Below, in pieces: positions 55,458 to 64,000 of a stretch of 64,000 nucleotides of DNA. The notes under the pieces were generated by a model, which did no database searches, had not been told where the DNA came from, and saw only the letters and a list, made by a program, of their open reading frames with translations. The position numbers and the translations under genes were made by a program. Position 1 is the first letter of the stretch. Each line of letters opens with the position of its first letter. The stretch is from Nageia nagi (Eukaryota; Pinophyta), in the NCBI GenBank assembly GCA_050084985.1, contig JBITNC010000002.1, forward strand, positions 744,001 through 808,000, read 5' to 3'.

Positions 55458-57560
55458 TGCTTACTCTCTAAGCATTAATTGAAAACTCTTCACCATGAGC
55501 ACATCATCATTGTCAATAAGATAACAAGAGTATTTGAACATATTCAAGTGATAGTTGGGATACTTATTCTCTTTAAATCTATCAAATTTTTATAGTTAAA
55601 ATTAGAATGAGAGTTATTTTATAAGAATTGAGGGATAGATAGACTCATTGCATAGTTAGTTGTAACTTGTTTTGATGGTTGTTTAAGTTTTTTTATTCTC
55701 TTTAAGATTTTTTAGTTAAAATTTATATTTAAAAGTATTTTTTATTCAAAATATTTTCAAATTTATCTCACAAATTTTGAAAGCTCAATTTGGGAGGATA
55801 GTGATCGAAGTTTAAGTTCATGTTTAAAGGTGTTGGAATAATCTAAGATATGGGTGGCATGGTTTGGTAGGTTTTCTATTATGAGAAGTGTTTATAATTT
55901 TGATATGGTTTAAGGTGGTGTGAAAATTATATTTGTTATGTTGACAAAAGATAAGATAAAAGTTGATGTGTTCATGTATGTAAAATGGGTTATATTTGAA
56001 TAATTATTAGGGGTGTGAATATTTAATATTTGATGGTGACTTTTTGCTTATGAAATGTTTAGTATAAGGAGGATAAAAGGGATATTAAATAAATAGAACA
56101 TTTGAATATAATGTTGTTGTGTATTTTATATGAAGCGAAGTGAGTGTATTAGTTGGGAAATGGTTGATTTAGTAATGGATTTATAAGATTGAATAGGTTG
56201 AGAAATATTTGAAATAGGGATGGTTCAAGGAATAAAATATGCTTAAGATTGAATTAATTAGGTAATTTATTTTAAGTAGACATAGTTGGAGGAAAAAAAG
56301 TTATTTAGGGTGTTGTTCATGTGATTAGCATTAGAAAGAATGACTATATTATTTGAGAGTATTGGGGAATATTTGAAGATAACCATGCTTATGTAGGTTG
56401 GTCATTTTGAGAAGGAATGGTTATAGGGTCATTTGTGATTAAAAATGGATTACATTATGATAAATTTTGAAAGGATCTAGTTTTGGATTTCCATACGATA
56501 TAATGTAAGGTAAGTATTTTAATATTCTAATTTTTGTAGTTATTTTAAAAACACTCTCCCAAAGATGCTAGTGCTACTTTTCTATGTAGGAGAATTTCAA
56601 ATTTAAGATCAAACATAGGAATAATTGAAGGGACATATTCTCCATTTTGGGAAATGTTATCCATATTTTCTCTACTTCTGAATATCTCAAGTTGTTATCC
56701 TAGTTGATGAGGTTAATATCATAAAATAGTTTGATTAGGTTGAGGTAGCAAAGATTTTTATCTAATAAATCATTTACATATTTTAGGCTTTTCAATAAAG
56801 TTTCAAAAATTTATTCAAATTATTTTTTAGATATAAGGAATATTCTAATTTTTTGTCCAAAGGTCTAGAGGCTTGATTTTGTAACAAAGTGTACTTTACC
56901 ATAGAAATCAACCTCTATAAAGAACTTCGTGTAACATTCAAATGTTGTCTCAAAATGGCATCAAGATCTTTCTAATATTATCATTAAAGTTTGTCAAAAG
57001 TATAATGTTTTTATATTATACTGATGATTCTTTTATTTTATTTTTTTAAATGAGTTACACCTTATAGACTTTCATCATCTCTTGTATTTGAACTTCTTGT
57101 AATTTGGTTCGAGACATCAAACTCATTTTTTTTTGCAAACAAAAAAATGACAAAAGATTGATTACAAACATATAGAAAAGAATTATAAACAAAAATGATT
57201 ATATATGTAAATTTTCATTTTTAAGTGTTTTCCATAGTAACTTTATTCCTATTACATTTTAATTTATTATAATAATCTTAGACATTTAAATTCTCTAAAT
57301 AATCTATTCCAAAATTTAAAAATGAACAATGTAAGAGGTTTTATATTTGATTGACATTATTACTTTGTTTAATATATAATGGAAAAATGAAAGGAAGATT
57401 CAAATTATTGTAGAAGTAGAAGTGAAGAACAAATAGTTGATATATTCATCTAATCTTTATCAATGGTAAAAATATATTATATTATTCAATGAGAGGAGGA
57501 TGTAATACCTCCTCCTTCATATAATATAATTTTATGAACAATAATTCCATAATTTTTGAT
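55458..57560. other. AT-rich region downstream of the receptor kinase
   Basis: No gene recognised on either strand. The segment at about 56900-57000 (CATTCAAATGTTG.CTCAAAATGGCATCAAGAT..) repeats at 62875-62960. Terminates close to the kinase stop codon, so includes its 3' flank. Confidence 0.5.
56880..57010. repeat. Dispersed repeat R3, copy 1
   Basis: CATTCAAATGTTGTCTCAAAATGGCATCAAGATCTTTCTAATATTATCATTAAAGTTTGTCAAA-like block; partner at 62860-62960 in the same orientation. Unclassified. Confidence 0.6.
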
Positions 57561-57580
57561 ACTAATATAATAATTATGAT

Positions 57581-59972
57581 CTAAATACTGCTACCACTAT
57601 GCTGCCTCCAAAGAGTGAATAGAGAGATCGGAATTTGTGGTGTTTCAACTTCGGTCTTCCCTTCCAACATGAGTAAGACTTGGCCCATGTTTGGCCTCGC
57701 TGTTTCATCTTCCTGAATGCATAGCATGCTCACCACAGCAGCTCTTCTCACCTCTTCATCATCTGCACCGTTTGCGATTCTAATGTCTAAAACACACATT
57801 ATGTCTTCCTTGTATGTTTGAGTAGCCGCCCATGTTGGAAAATACAACTTGCTGGGTTCCTGCACACTCAAATCCAAGTTTCTGCGCCCTGATATTATTT
57901 CTAAGAGTGTCATACCAAAACTGTACACATCCACCTTTGGAGTGATGGGAAAGCCAGAGATCCACTCTGGAGCCAAGTACCCTCTCGTTCCTCTTGTGGT
58001 AGTTAACACGCGGGTGAAATCTCTTCCCACTAGCTTTGCCAGCCCGAAATCTGCAAGCTTTGGGCAGAAGAAGTCATCTAGGAGAATATTTTCAGGTTTA
58101 ACATCACAGTGAATGATGCGTTCTTTACATTTCTCGTGAAGATAAGCCAATCTCCGAGCAACCCCTTGTGCTATCTCGAATCGGGTTTTCCAGTCCTCTA
58201 CCTTTCTTTCATTTTTCGACTTCTCGCCAAATAAAAATGTATCCAGGGAGCCGTTGGGCATGTAATCGTAGACCAGTAACCTTCGCGATTATTCTGCACG
58301 AAATCCACGAAGCCTGATCACATTCACATGATTTATGACTCCAACGGTGTTGATTTCAGCACGGAACTGCTTTTCTCCATGTCCTTTGACTTCTAATTTT
58401 TTGACGGCGACAAGTGTGCCGTCTGGTAAGGTTCCTCTGAACACCGAACCGAATACGCCGCTTCCCAGCGTATCTGTGAACCTTCTTGTTGAAATCTGCA
58501 ACTCCTTGTATGTGAATATTCGAATCGATGTCGAAGCATCAGCTTGGTTGGCTTCTGAAGTCTTAGAACAAGAAGCCACATTGAATCTGAGAGCCAATCT
58601 AGCAGCAAACTCGTTAGCGCACCCTGGGCTCGATCTCATCCAGCACCTTCGCCAGAATGAACATACCAAAATAGCCAAAACAATGGCACAAGCGAAAACA
58701 ACGCTAACCACAGTGGCTATCCTGCTTCTTCTGTCTTTGGAGGAGGAGGACGTTCCAGATAGCCGAATGAAAACGTCTGAATCGTTCTTTGATGGAGTGT
58801 TAAGCAAGTTTAGCAAGTCTCCTCTCCAGATTTGGCAGATATTAGACATATAATTCAAAGCCGTGCAAGAGCAGTTGCCTAGGCATGCTTCCTTGCAGTC
58901 ATTCAATGTCGGCGTAGAAACCATCGTCGTCATTGTCGTTATCGGGTAGCTACACGTTCATGCTGATCAACTGGTCCGCGCTGCTGTTTTTTGCACTACA
59001 TTTCAGCTGGCTCCGTCGGACACAACCGTCCGACCACGACTCTTGCAAACCCCAGGCATTCTTGTCTCTCGGCTCGAAACGCGCCAGACAGCTGCAGAAA
59101 TGATTAGTATTCGAATTGCAAGTTCCATAGACGCCACAGAGGCCATAAACGTCGCACTGGTCACTGGGCTGAGACCAGAAGATGTTCCATTGGTTGTCGT
59201 CAATCAGCCTATACAGCAGAATCGCTCCGGTCTTGTCCATGACGAAACGATGAAGGCCATTAATGCTACCAGGAACTTTATATGTGAAATGCATGCCGGA
59301 GATGGTGTTCTCCGTGCTCACATTGTAAATGTACGGAGTGGCTGACATCTCTGGAATGTTAGCGAACACTTTACCGTTCCAAACGCCGCTCTCCCAATAC
59401 TGAACCGAATCGTTCCAACGGAGCAAAATTCCTGGAGCCGGATCCACGGAGTTCCTCCAAGATATAAACTTCGACTTCCCACTCAACTTCATACCGGGCA
59501 ACTGCGTGTCCACAGGATGGTCGAAGCTCTCCCAGACAGTCTCAGATTTATTCTTAGGGTCCCGCATGACAAAATTACCGGAATCGAGTAGCACAGCCTC
59601 TGACGCCGCCTTGGTGCCATTGAGAAACCACAAGGATGCTCCCTCCCCATCAAACAGGCCAAGTTCACCGTCTCTCGATAAAATCAAAATGCCGGCCTTG
59701 TCTTTCACGGGATTCTCTCTATTGGCCACCCAAACGTACGCCCTCTTGGAGATTCTTGCATACCAAATGCCAAGATACCAGTTATTCGTTCCATTTGGAT
59801 TAAAAAATCCTAACTCGAACGTTCCATTTTGTGAAACAAGAGTCTCATCCCCCCTCAGAGAACCGCCCAAGGAAAGACTATCTGCGCCTTCCACCACCCC
59901 GTACCTTCTCATGAGCTTGCAGAGTACAATAAGTGCCAAAATCAGACGTGGCAGTAAGCTTTCCTCCATCAC
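57581..59972 (-). pseudogene. G-type lectin S-receptor-like serine/threonine kinase, nearly whole, with three breaks
   Basis: Membrane receptor kinase of the SD2/At2g19130-like type; the order is readable in a single exon of about 790 codons. 58950-59972: signal peptide (LILALIVLCKL), B-lectin domain (GTFELGFFNPNGTNNWYLGI, VWVANRENPV, LLDSGNFVM), S-locus region (VWESFDHPVDTQLPGMKL) and EGF-like cysteines. 58289-58933: PAN domain (NDCKEACLGNCSCTALNY), membrane helix (VVSVVFACAIVLAILV) and kinase N-lobe (LGSGVFGSVFRG, VAVKK). 57581-58261: catalytic loop IHCDVKPEN (Cys before Asp, a non-RD kinase), DFGLAKL, GTRGYLAPEW. Breaks: TAG at 58950, a +1 shift by about 58938, and TAA at 58289 before RRLLVYDY. 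All catalytic residues remain, so inactivation (or assembly error) is recent. Confidence 0.92.
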
Positions 59973-60369
59973 GAACCTGAACAGATGACGCTCAGCGCTC
60001 GTATTACCACAATTATCGAACTTAGGACCCGCTGAAATTTCCCAACCAGCAAGGCAAAGTCTCTACAATGTGGCGAAGGGGTGGCCACAAAGGAAGCAAG
60101 GAGGTAGATCAATGTGGAATGGCAGTCTTGGCTAGTGTTGTAGATATGATTTTTTCTTGACTCTGTGGTTGCGTATCAAAGGGATATTAGTGCAGAAGTG
60201 ACACGGCAGCCCGAGTCAAGTCAAGTCAGTTCGTCTCTCCGATTTGTTCGCATGAAATGTTCGCAGCGGCTTCCGCTAGATTCACATTACAAGAAGATGA
60301 TCATTTGCAGCGGGACTGTGTTGTACTCCGTTAAAGCTTTGAATCTTCTGATTATATTTGTAGTTGAGT
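59973..60369 (-). promoter_or_regulatory. 5' flank of the receptor kinase with W-box cluster
   Basis: GC-richer than the surrounding DNA. On the minus strand two overlapping TTGACT cores lie at 60214-60224, and one lies on the plus strand at 60157-60162, 185-250 bp before the start codon. TTGACY is the core of WRKY-factor W boxes, common upstream of pathogen-responsive receptor kinases. No convincing TATA box. Function is inference from motif only. Confidence 0.35.
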
Positions 60370-61510
60370 TTGTAGCCATTTTATTGTCACTAGTATTTAA
60401 GGTTATATTATTTATTGTCTTTTGAAAATTATAAGTTTTTTAGCATTGTAATATTAATTATCATCATGTAAAAGTTACAGCTTAAAAATTGTTGTAGTAT
60501 TTTTAGAGATTTTGTAATGCTTAGGGGAAGTATTGCATTAGAAAATGGATTTTTTAATTAATTTTTAGAATTAAAAATAATAATGAAGATGTCCAAAGAT
60601 GTGAGGGGAGTTAGAGAGGAGTGAGAAGATACAACTCTCAAGTTGATAAAGGGAGATCTCAAGTTCAAAACTCTCCCCCTTCATATCATGTAGATATGCT
60701 AAAGTCTAGCCAATAGGTGATCATGTAGACATAGAATGGTGGATGGGATCGAGTGCGACTCCTAGATGATTTTAATGAAAGAGAACCCCCAGACACAAAA
60801 TCTAGTTTCAATAAATTGGCTCCACAAAGATGGTTTTAGCAAAAACAATAATAATCATAGTAATGATAATGAAGATGGTCATGACTTGCCTAAAAATAAA
60901 TGAGAGAATTGGAAATTTTCTACATAAAAATGGAACATGTTACAATTTATGTAAGGTATCAACCATAATTGTAGAATGAGAATAACTCCTAGAATAGTTA
61001 TTATGGGATCTATCTTGAATAAAGCCATCTCCAACTACCACCTTTGCAATAGTAGTATTTACTTCAGCAAATCCATCTACAACTAGAATATATGTTGTTA
61101 CAAAGAAAGTAACACCTTCCTCTTATTACATAATATAAAAGGAAAGATAATGCATAAAAAATAATTCAAAAATAATAATCAAACAATTAGTCTATAACCC
61201 AATCTCCATGTCATTTATAATCCTAACCTTCATAAGAATGTTCATTATTATCTTTTACAATATTAACATTATTTGGAGGACTTTTTATCACTCAACAAGG
61301 AGGTCTTGTTACACCCATTAATCAGAAATGGTCATATAATTAAGGAATACTCTTCTCGCTTAAACCATCCTTGTCCATTCCTTACACCTCAATAATAAAG
61401 TTGCTATCCATTGTAACCTAAGTCATTGATTACATCTCATCTTTCTGTCAAACCCCTCCTCCCACTAAGCAATATATTTCTAATTTTAACATATTTTATT
61501 TCTCCATTGT
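60370..61510. repeat. Dispersed repeat R2, copy 2
   Basis: Block-wise match to 38170-38990 (see there). The extra segment at about 60590-61160 has CTCAAGTTCAAAACTCTCCC (60659-60679), resembling a pol III B box, so a decayed SINE may be present, but no A box is clear. Confidence 0.6.
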
Positions 61511-62560
61511 ATACCTATCCAAACCTCTAATTTCTCTAAATTTTGTCTTAGTTAATAATTGTTTTATCAAATAATTGTTTTATCATGTTTAGAAAATATT
61601 ATTACGATTTGTTTCACAACCATTATCCATAATTATGCTCCCTTCAATAATACATGTCCCATCCTTAACACCATCATGTTTCTTCTTTCTATATCTTAAC
61701 TTGTCATTACTCTTATTCCACCTATATCTCTCACTATTCCTAAATCCCAAAATCTTGAGCTCTCTAAGATGATGAACTTCCTTAAATAGATGTGATTCCA
61801 ACACAAACAATAAATATATTAACTTAAAGATGTTTGTTAAACAACAATAAACCCTCAATCAGATTTCTCTCTTATGTTTTTTTTTTCTTAGGTAAATAAT
61901 GGTTAACCATCCCATTAGATATGGCTTTGAAATTTAAAAATTATGGAACATTACTAATAAACCCATCATATTAGGCAATTCAAAGAATTATGAATTATTT
62001 TTTACATGATGAAAAACTCTAAAAAAAAATCCAAGTTATGCATTCTAATGGCTCTATAGATTACCATAAAACTTTGTTTACAACTTAATTGCCCTTATAG
62101 ACCTTTTTGAGAATTATTTCTATATTAATATTATTGAATCCTTCCTTAATTACATACTATGAAATAAATATCTAATCAATATTTGATTGAATTTAGTACT
62201 AAGTTCAGGAATAAACTAATTATGAATAAACATTATTATAATGACATAGATATTCACAATTACATCTTCAGAAAAAAGAAGTTTTATCTCTTCATAGAAA
62301 TAACTCCTTTGATGAAATGGCAAATACCTAATTATTATCATGTATACTATTCAAGGTTCTATATCTGAGAACAAATTTTATAAAATCTGAAAGAACTCGT
62401 ATTCTTACACATGAATATTAAATTATCAATGAAATGGATACAAAAGCATAAATGGAATATTCTATTTTACTCATTTAAATAGGTAAATAGTTTTGGAAAA
62501 TATTCTTAGGAATAAGTACATAGTATTGGATATCAAGAACAAAAAAATTAGTTTTCACTT
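61511..62560. other. AT-rich intergenic DNA
   Basis: No supported gene. A minus ORF at 61589-61858 (89 codons, charged middle part RYRWNKSNDKLRYRKKKHDG) has no recognised domain and no partner in the window. Confidence 0.5.
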
Positions 62561-62651
62561 AGAAAATAAAGATCTAGAAAATAAAGATCTAGAAAATAAA
62601 GATCTAGAAAATAAAATATTCATTCATTCATTTATTTATTTATTTATTTTA
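62561..62651. repeat. 15-bp tandem repeat followed by (TTTA/TTCA)n
   Basis: AGAAAATAAAGATCT three times plus a partial fourth (62561-62615), then ATTCATTCATTCATTTATTTATTTATTT to 62651. Confidence 0.9.
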
Positions 62652-63000
62652 AAATAATATAATTTACAATAGCAATTTTTGAAAAGTATATAAAAGTACA
62701 AAAAAAAATTAACAAGAAAGTGATTGAGTAATAAGAGTGGATTCTTTTGAATGATCTTAACTACGATTTGAGAAATAGTACCTAAATTAGTTAAAGCCTC
62801 AACAAAACCTAGATTTTTTACAATTAATTATGCATCCTTGGAGACTATCTCCTTTTAAGAACTCTTTCCTATATTCAAATGTTGGTTCAAAATGGCATCA
62901 AGATATTTGTAGTATTCTCATAAAATTTTGTCAAATTATTTATTTCTAATTTTTAGATCACATAATTTATTCTTTATTTCAAATGAGTTATAATTTTTTT
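62652..63000. repeat. AT-rich DNA with dispersed repeat R3, copy 2
   Basis: The segment 62860-62960 matches 56880-57010 (ATTCAAATGTTGGTTCAAAATGGCATCAAGATATTTGTAG..). The rest is AT-rich without features. Confidence 0.55.
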
Positions 63001-64000
63001 TGGATGAAAAAGACCTTGTATTAATGTAAAATCTCTTTTATAAAAAAAGGGGCGGGTGGGATTAAGCACACCTCGTGATCAAGAACAATTAAAAATTAAA
63101 AAAACCCTTCAAACTAACCCCAAGTTAGGAAAATAGGATGGTTAAACAATAGCACAAAGATATGATCGAAACAACAACACCAGAAAAGCCACCATATCAA
63201 AATAGGTAATGGTAGCCAAAAAATAATATAACACCTAATCATTAACATGATAAATAATAGACTTAGCCAAAGGATTGAGGTGGGTGGAAGTTGTCCATAA
63301 TGCCTATATCCCAACCTCAGCTACCAAGGCTCAGTGCATGCCATCCATCATCATTTGGAGAATTAATATCCTCGTTATGCTTTACCTCAATAACCCACAC
63401 ATTAACAGCATCCTTTGAGGTCATGGAAGATGTACTTGCATCACCCCAACCAACTGGATCAAAAGGTGTGGGTGGGGGCATGGAGATACTAGTTTTATAG
63501 GATGAATTTGCTTATGATTCAAAGGAGGTTGAGACTAGTGATGGCTCTATAAAGATCCAATAGAATATGCCCACCAGAGAAACCTCTAGTATGAAAAGAA
63601 TGTCCATGCCACCAAGAACAATGATAAGGGACTCCATCCAAGGGAACTTGACTAATAGAATAGGGTGGATTCTCCTAATAATCAAGTAAGTTCTACAAAT
63701 TTTGAACCACCAAATTCACTTTCTCCACTTGAAAAATTATCTACAACTAGCATTCATAGAAAATAACATATTTATCAGCCAAATAAAAGGAAGAATAGGC
63801 TTCCTATCATGCAAAAATAATATCATTCTTAACTTTCCATATATGATATAAAATACTGAGCCAAAAAATATGCCATACTTCCCCAAGGGTTCAGAAAACT
63901 ATAAAGGGTCCCCTAATTATGTATGAATCCCAAAGCAAGGAGTTAACAAAAAAGGATTAAAAAAGAAAGAATACAACTCCAAGCAGTAGAAGTTATAGAA
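63001..64000 (-). mobile_element. LINE of a second family, 3' part, running off the window
   Basis: On the minus strand at about 63800-63895 the codons read GEVWHIFWLSILYHIWKVKN-D-I-I-F, the W..LW.IWK.RN.IF pattern that follows the RT zinc-binding domain in many plant LINE ORF2 proteins. Downstream is degraded sequence and a 3' end reading TTTACATTAATACAAGGTCTTTTTCATCC at about 63005-63030. The tail differs from that of LINE copies 1-3. Stops throughout. Assignment rests on that one motif, position and tail. Confidence 0.5.

Noticed and set aside
58335-58853. 172-codon plus ORF opposite the kinase
   Set aside because: Shadow of the receptor kinase coding strand; also 59506-59988 and 57849-58112.
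60165-60425. 86-codon plus ORF upstream of the kinase
   Set aside because: No domain; it overlaps the presumed promoter and runs into AT-rich repeat R2.
61589-61858. 89-codon minus ORF with a charged central part
   Set aside because: No family resemblance, no paralogue in the window, and within or next to repeat R2; not supportable as a gene.
62561-62615. Short direct repeats resembling a CRISPR array
   Set aside because: The 15-bp units are contiguous with no spacers, in a plant sequence; a simple tandem repeat.

Overview
This is a retroelement-dominated, AT-rich plant nuclear segment. Nested LTR retrotransposons and LINEs, tRNA-like primer sites, a plant-type RNase H inside a Ty3/gypsy element, and two copies of a G-type lectin S-receptor-like kinase all point to a seed plant with a large, slowly decaying genome. 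A gymnosperm is plausible, but that is inference. I found no intact protein-coding gene, tRNA, rRNA, CRISPR array or bacterial feature.

Left block (1-21527): a three-level nest on the minus strand. A LINE RT/endonuclease fragment (19876-21527) was invaded by Ty1/copia element A (LTR 19377-19875; internal part 14514-19376 and 1-2231; its other LTR lies left of the window). Copia A was in turn split inside its integrase by a complete 12.3-kb Ty3/gypsy element (2232-14513) with two 1164-bp LTRs and a perfect AGGAG target duplication. The gypsy element looks Tat-like, with unusual content: a second, plant-type RNase H between protease and RT; an extra single-frame ORF of about 1,100 codons (now with stops) downstream of integrase; and a triplicated CRE-like box in U3.

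Middle block (21527-36374): a badly decayed lectin receptor kinase copy (minus) whose kinase end is fused to the LINE fragment. It is followed by a second LINE copy (plus) interrupted by copia copy B (25663-33343, TSD ATGGA/ATGAA), and by a further LINE 3' fragment. A tRNA-derived SINE at 37.1 kb shares its 3' tail with these LINEs.

Right block (36.4-64 kb): AT-rich DNA holding unclassified dispersed repeats; copia copy C (39412-46875, minus, TSD AAAAG), which has lost its integrase core; fragments of another, much older gypsy element (48-50.6 kb); a third LINE copy (51933-55457, minus) carrying an unclassified repeat; the well-preserved but three-times-broken lectin receptor kinase (57581-59972, minus); and, at the right edge, the 3' part of a LINE of another family.

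The three copia copies belong to one family and carry complementary lesions. A and C keep the RT YVDD but B does not; A keeps the protease DSG and the knuckle cysteines, B and C do not; C lacks the integrase core. Much of the decay in the gypsy element looks like C-to-T/G-to-A change, as expected of methylated, silenced transposons. The two receptor kinase copies are the only host-gene-like content.
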